From Antedon mediterranea (Eukaryota > Echinodermata > Crinoidea > Comatulida > Antedonidae), in NCBI RefSeq assembly GCF_964355755.1, contig NC_092672.1:5706001-5766000 (forward strand): a stretch of DNA of 60,000 nucleotides. The letters run 5' to 3'. A program made the position numbers and the translations under genes. Positions 20,561-57,530 of this stretch are shown one piece after another; position 1 is the stretch's first letter; each line of letters starts with the position of its first letter. The notes below the pieces were generated by a model. That model did not search any database, was not told the DNA's origin, and worked only from the letters and a program-made list of their open reading frames with translations.

Positions 20561-20989
20561 ATCCCCACTGCTATTGTTATTACCTACCTGTAAGGCCGTG
20601 CAAGGCTGCTAAGCCTAAGCTAGCTAGGCAGCCTATAACTTTGCCTAGCCTAGGCTAGGTTAGATGACACTTGTAAGTAAGAAGGGTGGTGAGTATGTAA
20701 GTACAGTAGTTAGATTGCTGGAGCTAAGTTTGGCAGCAGCTAAAATGAAAACTTGGGCTACTGCCGCTTCAACAGTATTATAGGTCCCTAGTAGATTACT
20801 ATAGGCCTAGCAGTTAGCTAGGTAACCTGGGCCCTAGCATAGACCTAGAACTTGAAAATAAGTAGGCCTAGGCCCATGTTGGAGAGGGGGGCTAAAACAT
20901 ATGTTATAATGTTGCTTTTTATTATAAGCCTAATGGATTGTAGGCCTAATACTATTTAGTTTTCGACGGTATTATTATAAATAGACTAG

Positions 20990-21250
20990 CTTCTTACCTT
21001 CGTTAGGCAGCCATAGCCTCACGATCTTTGACTTCTCTTCAGTTTGCCCGCTCAAAAAAGATCGTCGTCTGACACGTGTTCCAATCCGATCGGCGTCTTG
21101 AAAAGAAAATTATAAACCCGTCACACACAGATATATTGGTTGGAGGGAAGTTTCTGATGAAAAGACGTCATCTCGTAACCATACGTTATTGGTCACACAT
21201 CGGTAAATATTAACGCAATACACAAACAACAAAGCGAATTTTCAGTGATT
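20990..21250 (-). promoter_or_regulatory. Promoter-like CpG-containing patch with possible non-coding first exon
   Basis: CpG is locally frequent in contrast to the AT-rich neighbourhood. On the minus strand there is a CCAAT-type gattgg, an E-box cacgtg, a GACGTC core and, at 20994, a good donor (CGAAG|gtaagaag) after a stretch with no long open frame. This could be a non-coding first exon running toward the EGF gene's 3' end. No downstream exon was found. Confidence 0.25.
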
Positions 21251-22860
21251 TTTATGAGGATTGTGTGAAAGTTCTTTCCAAAAAATTGATAAATATTCAT
21301 AAATAATTTATTTGAAGATTTGAAAAAAATCAATAAAAACCACTACACAAAAACCTACTAAATCTCTCCATAGTAAGTTACAAATGACAGTAGAGAAAAA
21401 ATATTGGAAAGTCCAAATAGAAAGAACTTCATCGAAAATTATTTTGTTTTGCAAGCCATTAAGAGACCAGCAGCAGAAGTGATAGATGTATGATAAATAT
21501 GCTTTCAAATTCATATTAGATAGCATGCAGCAGGCATTCCCCTGCACAGCTTGTATAATTTATATTACGGTACGAATAATAATACTATATTATCTTTGCC
21601 TCATGTTAATAAACTATGAAATAAATTATTATGAATATATGATGATGGCTAACAAGACAAAAACAAAGATATTGAAACACAAATAATTTGCATCATTGAA
21701 ACAACAGTTTAATAGATACACATAGGCCTAAATGAAATTACACACGTTATTCTACAGTACAAAATCAGCTATGCCAATTCTCACAGACTTATTAACCCTT
21801 CTTTTAATGTTTAAGGTTTTAACAGAAGCCAAAAGCATCTATTTGCATATTTTAAACATCATTTTTTTATGGCTTGATCTAGTAAAATTATTCTCCTATT
21901 AAACAGACTCACCAAAAAAAAATATAGCAATTATAGAATTGATGTTTGTGATGATTTGTACGCAAGCATACAGTATAGTTATTGTACAGAAATGTTTTTC
22001 GTTTACTCCTGTAAAATACACGGAGCTGTAGGTCAAGAATAAAACACTGATTTCACAAAAGTCACACATGCGTACATTAACCTTGCACGCAGGGTTTGGA
22101 CTGATGACTGTTCTACTAGCGCGGTTAAATAAAATGATAAACTAAAATAAATCAATGATGATATGCACCCAAAATATTGCCACTTATGTTTTTACCCCGC
22201 TCTTGAACTATGACCTATGAACTATGACCTATAGCGCCCTGTATAAAGGTCTCATTTTTAACATGTTTTTTTTTTCCTTTATTATACCATTTGGTGGGTT
22301 ATGTGTATGTGTAAATAGGTTGATTTGTTGAGGATTTATAATTTGGTGTGACACAAAATTATTGTAAACTCACCAAAATATGCACCAGTTTTTGTAACAA
22401 TTTTGACCCAAATAATCCCTTTGTGGAATACACTAAAAATAATATAATAACAAGGCCTAATTGACCACTTACATTTTAAACGGCATCCATGTCAACATGG
22501 ATATGAAAAATCTCAACTACAGTATCTACAAATATTATTATAACTATTCCATACACAATAATTGTCTCTCTATAGCCTACATACAGATAGTTTTGTGAGA
22601 ATTTATCCTCAAATTATGATATACAATAAAAACATATGTTTTAAAATTTTCTGAGGAAATCCCATACTTTAAACGACATATCTATAAATATCACATTTTT
22701 TATTTTTATATTGTTCTGATAAAATATTTTCCTTCCACACAATTTAAAGTCATAATATTGGTCATAATTACTTTATATCTTTAAAACGCTGTAATCAAAA
22801 AATAAAATCTCTAGTACCTATGTTTACTGTACTTGTAATAAAAGTGCAATTCAGTAGAAA
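21250..22860. other. Intergenic, AT-rich
   Basis: Nothing supported beyond a small direct repeat of 'gaactatgaccta' near 22205. Confidence 0.5.
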
Positions 22861-22865
22861 TGACA

Positions 22866-23180
22866 TATATGTTTAGGTTAACATATGCTAGACATGTTTA
22901 GGTGAACATATGCTAGACATGTTTAGGTTAACATATGCTAGACATGTTTAGGTTAACATATGCTAGACATGTTTAGGTTAACATATGCTAGACATGTTTA
23001 GGTTAACATATGCTAGACATGTTTAGGTGAACATACAGTAGGCTAGACATGTTTAGGTTAACATATGCTAGACATGTTTAGGTTAACATATGCTAGACAT
23101 GTTTAGGTGAACATAGGCTAGACATGTTTAGGTTAACATAGGCTAGACATGTTTAGGTAAACATAGCCTAGACATATTTA
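22866..23180 (+). repeat. 25-bp tandem repeat array, about 12 copies
   Basis: Unit GTTTAGGTTAACATATGCTAGACAT, with starts every 25 bp from 22871 and one longer unit near 23026. Copies differ mostly at TTAA/TGAA and atatg/atagg, so the array is young or homogenised. Confidence 0.92.
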
Positions 23181-23189
23181 ATTTAACCT

Positions 23190-25728
23190 GATCAGGACAT
23201 GTTTAGACATGTTACTTGGCTGTAAACTCTGAATAACAAAATGTCAACAAAAGTAATTTTAAGGATGAACTTTCTTGCACTAGTATTAAAACATTTATAA
23301 AATTTATTTTAACATTAAAAACATATTTCAATAAATGTGCTTCAGTTTAAATTATGTCTGTAATAAAACAAATTACATGAATGAACACTTCCATCAAAAA
23401 GTGTACAAACGGTCAGACAGTATGTGTAAGTCGAATGCAATATCGCCCTCTATTTTTTTTTCAGTACAAAATAGCACTGGTTGGAACATTGGTTGTTTTA
23501 GACATGGAAACTAAACTAAAAAAAGTCAGTAGCGAATCAGAATCTTTCAGGTCTACTCCTCGATTTTTGTTATGACAATGCAGCACTGTTTAAAAATAAC
23601 TGCAAAATGATTTAAATTTAGGCAAATAGACCAGGTTGTTTATTATAAAAGCTTGGTTATACTGTGTGTCATTTGTCCAATTTAAAGTTTTAGTTATTTT
23701 ACAACAGCATAAGTTAAAATAAATTTCTTTTAGCATAAAATAATTTCAAAAAATAAAAACTTGTTAGCCTCCTCAGCAAAATAATGTTTCCACCTTTATC
23801 TGCAGCGCCTCCAGGCACTGTTTGGTCTATATGTAAACATGATGGGTCGCTAGAAATGTTATGTAATATAACGGTATTAATATTGCCTATCGTAATAATG
23901 TATCATTTAAAGAGTTTAATTTACAAGTAACAAACTATAAACATTTTTTAGACATTAAATTAGGCCTACTTGATAGAGAAATTCTGTAAAAACAAACAAT
24001 TAATACAAATAAATATGTTTTAATCTAGTTATACAATTTTAAAACTTTTGTAATATACAACTTATTAATATGTGAAAAATAATTAAAACAATAACCATTT
24101 AGTCGTAATGGCTGCTCATAACCATTGGTTACTAAACCACCCACTGTCTAAACTATCTAGACAACATCAGATATTTTATTTATTCTGTTTACACTAAAGT
24201 GGCAAGGAAAAAAGGAATCTGTTGTATGTATGTTTAATTCAAACAGCTTCAACATCAAAATGACAAAAATAATTTATTTTTTATGAAATTGTAAATGAAA
24301 AATATTGAATACATTTGAGTTTAATCCAATATCCTCTTGTATTGTGCACAAGAATATAAATTATGAATACATAATCACACCTGGTTATCAGACAATGATT
24401 TAAATAGCTCATCTTTGCTTCAGTAAAAGCTTTTTTCCAAATATAACTCAAGGCAAGAAAAGTGATTTTTTTTTAAATAAAATTCCAGATTTCTTTTATT
24501 TTAAAAATGTGTCTTTGTGTTTAGAATTATTACATTGCATACAGGATGGTCGATTTTTTTTGTCCCTGCCACTTGAGTGTCAAGAACGTAAAATACCGTA
24601 TGGGACATAAATAAAACACCTTCAATATCATTATTAAATAAATTTAACAATTATTTAAAGTATACTACATCTGATAAATATATAACACATTTTCAATAAA
24701 ATCTTCACAAGGCGGCATAAAATTCCAGTTCATTTTCCCGATATCATGTTCTTTTTTTTTCTTATAACAGAAAGTCATTTGGAAAACATGGAGTAATCTC
24801 TCCAGAAACGTAGCTTAAAATACACCAAAGTGTTCCCTTTGTCAATTCGTTTTAACTATACAGAAATTCAATAAGAAAATCAGATACATTTTATTGAAAA
24901 CATTGCAGTTTTTTTCCTTTTTACACGAATACTGTATACCTACAAATATACATAACAGTAGTATTATGTGTGTTCTTTTATATTTATATATGTAAAACAG
25001 CATAGATATAATTAATATCTACTTTTTGACACCACAATGTGGCTACCACAAATCAGATATGTAATTCAATATGCTATTTAACGCGAGGCCCGACATTGCC
25101 GTTGTGATGGTTACTGTTCTCGTAGCGTTATCGAATTCTTAAATTTAATGCCCCACGTACAAAGCTGTCCTCATATGCGATTTTCTTCAATCATTGAGTT
25201 TTTAGAATGGAGATTTGTAATTAACATTAACACTTACATAGTACACATTTCTATTAGCTCATACTGTTATAACATCGTACATTGAAAACATATTTGTTTA
25301 ATATATGGTAGTTTTTCACAAAGTATTGAAAATTGAATTTTGTTATACATTGTTTCAAATTACTAACAGTGGCCATCTTTGTCATGGGAACATATTTTAG
25401 AATCTCTAACTTCTCTATGGTTAACACAACAAGAATGTAAACAGTTGTCATGGAAATAATCTCAATATGTTTCTTGTTTCCATGACAATTGTTGTTCCTG
25501 AGCAGTGACTGGTCTACCTTCTTTTAAACCATGCTTCAAATAATCTTAGATTTTATATAGAATTTTACCTGAAAAATAAAAAAAATAGAAATAGTTACAC
25601 ACAAAATTATAAGATCATTTAGATACACATTAACAATAACAACTGAATTGAACTGAATATTTAAAGTATTGTTTTAAACAAAGTGCTGAACTTCATAATG
25701 TCCTATGTATCTTTTAAATTGTAATGCT
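23190..25728. other. Intergenic, AT-rich
   Basis: No coding or RNA feature recognised. Short open frames here have no family resemblance. Part may belong to a long GRK2/3 3' UTR. Confidence 0.5.
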
Positions 25729-25891
25729 AAAGCCGATTTTCCACTAGGCGAATTTGTTCGCGCGAATCCAACGCGCCAGCTTGTACGCATGTGTATTCAT
25801 GTTTACGTTTTCCAAATCCTTCTCTACGCATGCGTATTAGCTGACGCCTTCGATTCGCGCAAACAAATTCGCCTAGTGGAAAAACGGCTTT
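25729..25891. mobile_element. MITE with 40-bp terminal inverted repeats
   Basis: Left end AAAGCCGATTTTCCACTAGG pairs with the right end (...CCTAGTGGAAAAACGGCTTT) with two mismatches over about 40 bp, including CGCGCGAATC. 163 bp, no coding capacity, much more GC-rich than its surroundings. Confidence 0.85.
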
Positions 25892-27355
25892 ACAATTGTG
25901 GGTGACCTATGGACAGGCTGATGTCACAGGTTCTGACCAGAATTGTTATTGGGTTTTCTGTGAAAATAAAGTAGAACAACCTTCCCTTTCGCAAGCTATA
26001 ATGGTTACGCAATGCAAGTCCAATGTTTTTTTTTAGTTTGAGCCAAATTAATTTTTTGCTAGTGATTGAAGCTTGATGAGGCAGTAGCAATGAAAAAACA
26101 CATATATTGATAATAGCATTAGTATTGATACAATGCAAAGGCATAGTTAGTCATATCATTTTTCATTTCATTTCTTTATTCGAATTCATAAAATAACACA
26201 ACATAAAAAAAATACAAAGAATGAATTCAGGGTAACACAAAAAAGTAACAAAAGGTCAAACTTATTTCCATTGTGGTCCTTATCATGCTGGTTGTCATCA
26301 GCAAATAATTGTTAATAAAAATTAAAAATTAATTAAATAAAAATTATATATTTATAACAATAATACATCTATACTGAATATCATCATTTTGTGTTCTGAT
26401 AATTTTAATATATGAACTATTTGTTTGCTTTTGGGCTCAAATCCAACCTTATCAAGTAGACTCTGTAAGGTATGGAGGTACAAGTGTCAGGTTTGTGACT
26501 TGGAGGTCGCAAGTTCAAGCATAAAATAATTCAGTATCAGTTTGAGCAAAATCCTTTTTAACATATTGTAAAGTACACAAACATACCAAAATTGAGAAAG
26601 CATCTGGGCAGGTGGGAGAAAAAAAATAGTTTTGGATGACATTTTCTACGCTCGGTATTGAGCTAAAGGGGTCAAAGAAATGGTCACGAAGACAGTGCTG
26701 TAAACAATAACATTTTAAGAGAAAGAGAAAAGCATATTGTTTATTTGTCTATTTTGTGTGTTATACGATCAATCATCACATCCATGGGATGTGTTGTTAT
26801 GATTTCAAAACATTCAACATGCAACTGAAATATTACATACATAAAATATATTAAAAATGTAACACATACTTAGAACAATGTTAAAATGAGTGTTGTTATT
26901 TGCCTATAAATACATTCATGAAAAGCATACTAATATTAAATATTATTATTATAAACCAAATTATTCTGTAAAATCAAGTCAATGATTTTGCGTCGCTATT
27001 CAAAATAATTTAAGCAAGATGAAATAACTGGTTTTGCATAATAAAGACTCAGTTTTTCACTTAAGACTTAACTATCTTGGCTTAAGCAAAAATATAGATA
27101 ATAAATGACAGCCCAGAAGAGTCTGTATTGTTTTTCCTTTTACAGAAAATGTTGTTGCTATATTCAGTAAGTAGGTACTGATGTAAACATTCAGGCATAT
27201 ACATTTGTGTAGTTAACAATTTTGTGATATTTTCTTTATCAACTTTAGTACCACAAATGGTATAAAATAGATAATTGTTTAATTTAGAAATTGGGGATGT
27301 TACTGATAATAATTTTTGAAAGCACTTTATAGTAACTTTTGACTACTTAAAGTTA
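25892..27355. other. Intergenic, AT-rich
   Basis: No supported feature. A 'tttcatttcatttctttattcg' start at 26160 resembles retroelement tail sequence, but no element could be delimited. Confidence 0.4.
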
Positions 27356-27640
27356 TATTGTCCCCCTGAAAAAAAAATCACTTTGACCAAACATTGGATC
27401 GAAAAAAACATTATTTACCTGAGAAAACTTTAATCTAAAGTAAAAATTGGTCAAATTGGCTGCCAGCCAATGGGTTTTTTGGTTTAATTTAATCATTTAT
27501 TTTGTCATTTTGTAAGTAAAAACATTATTTTTTTCGTTTTTTTTTTCCACCGAAGTAATTAACTTTATTAAAATGACAAAATAACATATTCAAAGTCTGA
27601 TTTAAGTAATCGTAATTGTTCATGTTTTTGGGGGACAATA
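27356..27640. mobile_element. MITE with TATTGTCCCC ends
   Basis: TATTGTCCCCC at the left and GGGGGACAATA at the right, with further inward pairing (attttgtcatttt against aaaatgacaaaat). About 285 bp, no coding capacity. Confidence 0.65.
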
Positions 27641-30403
27641 CATACACACAATTGTAAAAACCTTACTAACAACAGACTTACTTTGATCTAGATTCCATTG
27701 CAGCCTCAAAGAAAGAAGAAAAATATTTGTAGAAATGGAAATATAAACATAAAAATATATAAACAATACAAACCAATTGTATCCTTGGTTTGGGTGAAAT
27801 AATCCTTAATTTTGTTTAAATGCGTTAAATGCATGTTGTTACATTCGGAAATAATTTGAAAATGGTGGAAACATTTTAGAATTTGTAATATACAGAACTA
27901 TACAATGTGAAATGCGATCATTGTAGTATAATTAATTTTTTTCTAACTACAGCTGTATATTTTTTAATGGACCAAATTCTTTACAAATGAACACACATAC
28001 TATAAGTCAAAAATATAGCCTATAGTGATATTCTAAACCTTGTTAATACTGAAAAACCCTTAACAAATAAACTTGGTAGTAATTTAATAAGAAAGAACAA
28101 TTATTTTCATTAAAAAAATGTAGAACTACTATGCCTGATATTAAAACAACAAGCACCAACGAGTATCTATCTACACAGCAAGTAAATTGATTTATCTTTC
28201 GGTATAAAAACTTCAACTGTACATCGCAACTAATACACTAGTATACACTAAACATGATACAGTTTAAATTCCTACATCTATCCATGCAACAATAACAAAA
28301 AAATGATAATAAAAACAAAAATTAATATTACAACAATGTTTATTGTTGGACATAATCCCTAGTGATGAATCAACCAATCAAAAGGCACATTTTGGTCATG
28401 TGACATTGGGTATATTGATGTAATATTTTGAGAGATTATTTTACCATAGTTCATCATGGTTGTAATGTCTGGAAAAATTATGTAAAAAAACTTATCTGTT
28501 GGTGGTTCCAGTCTACAAGAACTAATGTCAAATTATGTGAAATAAAATAATGTATTAATAAACAGTATAGTACATAATGTAGGTCACCCTTTTTTTCTTA
28601 ACATCTAGGTTTTTCTAAGCCAATAATCTATATTTTAAAGTTATTTATTAAAAGGTAAAAAAACATTTTGTCGCAAGAATAATTATTATAACAATAATTA
28701 TAATTAAGAAATACAATACATAATTTACTACAGGTATTTCATTGGCTAAAAATATATTATACAGTTGCCCAAATATGGGAATGAACAATTCTATTTCAAA
28801 GCATTTTTTAAGAAATACTAATTTTATTAGAAACACATTAGAAATACAGAACCTGTTAAAACAAGAAAAAGAATCCTCTGATTCATGAACAATGTATTTT
28901 AAATGTTATTAATTATACTATCCTAAATTGTGAGTTAGCATGAATTACCATACAGACTCAGATATAAGCCCATTCTCAAGTTTAGTAGGGTGATCTTGTA
29001 GGCTACTCAATATAGGCTTATACCCATACAGTATAGCAGTTTGCATCTAAAAAATGTTCAATTAAAAAAAACCTAGTGCTTTAACTAATACAGAAAAAAG
29101 ACAACACATAACGGATACATGAAATTGCTGACAAAAACTATACTCTATAATAAACAGGCGACTATTCACACAACAGTGACACCTGTGATTGCTTTATGCA
29201 AATGAGATAAATGCCACATTAACACCATTTTTTTTCTAGATCATGAAGTATGTAGATATGGAATGTTAGAAAGAAAAGGAAAAAACAAGAGAACAAGATG
29301 CTATTATGTTTGTTATAGAAGATGCCACAATAAGGTAAATATGACAGGATTCAGAAGTAACGCTTGTTGACATAAAGAAAATAAAAACATTAAACTTTAC
29401 TTCCATTGGGTAAGAAAAAAAAAGCAAACTTAACAAATAAAAAACAATAATAATAATCATAATAACAATAATCATATAAAAACATTTCTTGTTCATTCAC
29501 ATTTAAACTGCAAACTCACTTTTTTGTTTCTCATAAATTTTTGGTTTTCAGGACTCCATAAAATCTGTAAAATGATTAGCAATGTTCTGTTTAATTTCTG
29601 GTAATGACGGTGTATTTATTCTTCAAATTTGTAATTGTTTATGTTTTACCGTGATCATTGAGTCGGTGTGTTTATCATTCTGAGGTTTCTAAGGGGAATT
29701 TGTAGAAAATAAATGAGTGAATATTTTATCTACAATAAATTTAAACTAAAATCATAAAATAAAGAATAAAACAAATAAATGATTACAGAACAAAAGAATT
29801 AAATTAACCAGCAAAATTTACTAGAAAAAATATTTTTTTAAAGGCAGTCACAAACATGTTTTAAAATTGTAAAATGTTGTTTGCATGGTCAGTTGTTGCT
29901 ACTTGCAACTATATTGCAATAAAAACAAAGTTACTGCAGTAAATGCAGTGTTAAAGCAGTAGAATTACTGCAGTAATATTGTTGTTTGCAGCAGCACAGT
30001 AATGGAATATTTGTGAAATTCTGAGGATCAGCTACTAACAGACATGAAATGATGCAGCAAAAAGTAAGAACAATCTCAAAATCTAGCACCTTTTCTAAAT
30101 AATGAATAGAAATAACCGAAAAAAAAAATGTAAAAATCTGTAAAAATATTTGAACAATGAACAATTTAAAATGAAACACAAATATTGAAAATAACAGCAT
30201 ATCATGAATATTCATGTATTTAAAAATTTAAATATTCATAATCTGATTTCCCACTAGTTACTAATATGTGGGCAATTCATACTAAAATCTAGATTATCTT
30301 AACCCATTATCAACTGCTTTGTGATTGGTTAGATTAGTTAGCAGGTTAATTAGCATTCAAAGCATTAATGAATATGCATTAAAACTGTTTATGAAAGGTG
30401 TGA
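27641..30403 (-). other. Probable 3' UTR and downstream of GRK2/3
   Basis: This directly follows the GRK2/3 stop codon in the minus direction and contains no other recognised feature. Several minus-strand AATAAA hexamers (TTTATT on plus) occur, but the true poly(A) site cannot be chosen. Confidence 0.35.
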
Positions 30404-54169
<23,766 letters not shown>

Positions 54170-54299
54170 CTGGAAAAAAAATTGTATTACAATGTTATTA
54201 TTATTCACTTTTATTTCAAATATCGAAAATCGACCCAAAATTACAACTCGTTGCTAAGAGCCAAATTGCGTGTAAAATACATTTCATAGCAAAAATATA

Positions 54300-57200
54300 T
54301 ATACAGTATAAAAAAAAATAACATAAAAAACAACAAAAAACAACAAAGAAGGGAAGAGCAGTCGCAAGCTCGCAGGGGAGAAAATTAAGAATTTAATCAT
54401 TTGATGAAGTAGGGTATAGGGCTATTAGTAAATCTGGATGTTTTAGACGCTAGCTGGGTAATTTTGTTTTTATTTCTTAAATTTCTACCATGACAGCTAT
54501 GTCTGGTCGGTGGGATTAAATCAGCTGTTTGTTTAATTTTGGGGAGAAACTCAGCGAACTTGCGACAATGCTCCACCCTTCTTTGAACCAAAGTCTCTAA
54601 TTTAAGAAATTCAAGGGCACCAGAGTAAGAAAAATAATCGTTGCCTAACATTATACGGCAAGCCCTCTTTTGTACATTTTCAATACAATCGCTTAATCTA
54701 CAAGTCAAGCCAGAATGCCAAACAACATCAGCATACTCAACAACTGGTCTAATATAACCACAAAAGGTCAATTTATGCTCTTCAATGTTAAAACCAAATC
54801 GTTTTAGTGATCGTAAAAAGAAAGTTTCCTGGAAGCTTTAGTGATGATGGAATCAATATGACAGTCCCATTTAAGGTTGTCTTGAAAAAAAACTCCCAGG
54901 ATCTTGGCCCTATTAACATATTGGAGCTTATCAGTTCCCAAGTGTATGTCAACGTGTGAAGGTTGGGTAGAACTGAAACACACCTTAAGGGCTTGACATC
55001 TTTTGGGGTTACTAAACAATTGTCGTTACACCAGCGGAAAAAAGAATTAAGATCATCTTGTAAAAAACCAGGCAATGAGAGCTTACGATTTTCACAAAAT
55101 GTAAGATCATCTACATATTTCAGATACTTAGTTTTAGAATTTGAACCAGCATCGTTGATCATGATCTGGAAACATAAAGGGCCTAACTTGGTTCCCTGTG
55201 GGACACCAGCTTTTAAGTAAGAGTAATTAGATAAGGTACCATTATATTTAACACACTGCATACGCATACAAAGAAAATCACACAACCATGGTACCAAAGC
55301 CACCCTGACACCAATATCAATGATCTTATTAACAATTAGGATGGTATGGTTGATAAGATCAAAGGCCTTGGAGAAATCAGTAAAAACCATGGTACCAACA
55401 TTGTACTTATTCTCAGCACCTTGACAGAGATAATGCACCAAGTGGGTCAGGTAATGAGCAGTAGACAAACTCCTTAACATTTCCAAACTGATTAACATCG
55501 ATTTTTGAACTTATATCTTGCAAGATCCAGTCAGTGATGAACTCCTCAGCTACTTTGGCAAACACAGAAGTAATGGAGATAGGTCTGAGTTTGTCAATAG
55601 TAGGAGGCTGAACCTTGGGCACAGGGACTACAACTGCCTTTTTCCACTGAGAAGGGACAATGCCTTCTGAAAAAGAACAGTTGAGTATATCACAAAGTGG
55701 TTCACTAAACTCCATGACAAATAATTTAACAACTTTGGGTGGGACCAAATCTGGTCCGCAGGCCTTGTTTTCTTTAATAGATCTTAATTTGTTATAAATA
55801 TCCCAAGAATAAAGTTTAGGTGCAGGTTTGTCAGAGGGAAGGAATGCAGGGAGTTGAGTTTTATTTAGAATAGGGATGTGGGCACTAATGTTGGTAAACA
55901 AGTCATTGATGACATTAGCAATGGATTTATGGTCCAATGGAGAGATTTCAGGGACTGGTCTATTGAGATCAATTTTCTTAGTGTTTGTCATAACTCTGAC
56001 CTGTTGGTGCCATTTACCTGGGTCAGTTTTTTGCAGGTGTCTAACTCTATCAGCATTAAATTTAATGATTTCCCTCTTGACTTTGTTTCTGCAAGCTTTC
56101 TAATGGGATAAAGTTATTGGATTTAAACGCTTTTTGGCGTTCAGAAATAGAATTTCTGATATTTTGTGTTAGCCAAGGTTTATCAGTATTGTGCGTTTTA
56201 ATATTTTTCAACGGGAAAAACTTATTAATAGCAGTTATCAGTTTGTAATAGAAAGCATCAACTTTACTCTGTGTAGAAATGCAGCTATAAATATCATTCC
56301 AATTCTGAGATACAATACAGGTGCCAAACGATCTTATTCTGGTATCATATAAGGGACGAACACTTATAGATTTGACAACATTTTTGATAGCTCGAATTTT
56401 AGGTTTCCATAAAATACAGATGTGGTCACTAAAACCAATAGGAGACATCGCTTCCGGGGTATGGTATTTAGGTTCAAGATTAGTCAAGATGAGGTCTAAT
56501 GTAGCAAGTTCACGGGTTGGAAAATTAACAATTTGTTTAAACAGTTATTACGTAAAATGTAGTTAATGTTCATTCTGTTGAAATCGCCCATAATGCAAAA
56601 ACCAGTCTGAAGTGATCTAGAACAAATAAGGTCAATCGTTTCACAAATATGCCGCTCAAGAAGAAGTTGATATGGGGAGTCTGTTGTGATGTAGAAAGCA
56701 CAAACAACGATTGATGATATTCCTCTTGGTAGACGTGAACATTTTCAGTTTATCCAAATGACTTCCAATTCAGATAGTACAGGGATGTCAAGAATTGCAC
56801 ATTCAATGTTATCCTTCACATAAATTGCCACACCGCCTCCACGTCGATCCTCTCTACATTTGCCAAAATATGAATAACCTTGAACATGAATTTGAGCATT
56901 ACATAGATGAGGTCCATACCAGGATTCAGTAAATACTCCAACATCAACCCCTTGGCTGTTTAATAACAAACTCAACTCATCATGTTTATTGCAAAGAGAT
57001 TGAGCATTGGTAAGTAAAAACAAAGGTAGTTGGCAAGAAGATGGTGTAGCCTTGGCACACACATTATTTGATAATGGGATGTTTATCAGTTGTCGATGCA
57101 GAGAACGAGTAATATTTTTCCTTCTTTTATTAGAGTTAGGCAAAGAAGCATAATAACTTATTCTCACTGGTATACGTCGATGAATATGAGAACCACCACG

Positions 57201-57530
57201 TCTTCCTCTCTTGGTAGGCCGAAGCCTAGGCCTGGTAGGAATCCAGCTGGTAGTGCTACCAGGCGTGGGTTGAAAACAGCAAGGCATACAACTGTTAGTA
57301 GAGTTAGAGCAGGCTTGGTCCGGCATAGGCCTAGCAGATTCCATCGAAAATAAGATGAAAATCAGGAAATCAATCAAAATGACCGGAAAGAGGCAATGAT
57401 TAAATCCACTAAACAACAGCAAAATTACAGACATAACACAATACGACATCAAAAAGTTAACAAAACAACAGCAAAAAAAATCAAAAATCAAGAGAAAATC
57501 TATGAGGTTGTCAGCTAGCTCAGCGCCCTT
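54300..57530 (-). mobile_element. CR1/L2-like non-LTR retrotransposon (LINE), broken
   Basis: In minus orientation: an endonuclease part (57491-56745, with FTESW and GGGVAIYVKDN; its GDFN motif follows near 56590 after an in-frame stop), a connecting part (56487-56062), and reverse transcriptase (55991-55413, 55498-54788, 54771-54397) with LRPISITSVFAKVAE, FTDFSKAFD, AGVPQGTKLGP and the catalytic YVDD. At least four frameshifts or stops break it, so it is dead. The 3' end runs into a T/A-rich tail near 54300, 130 bp from the first GRK2/3 exon. Clade placement rests on motif style only. Confidence 0.88.

Noticed and set aside
54963-56566. Plus-strand open frames inside the LINE
   Set aside because: They are antisense shadows of the reverse transcriptase and endonuclease coding strand.
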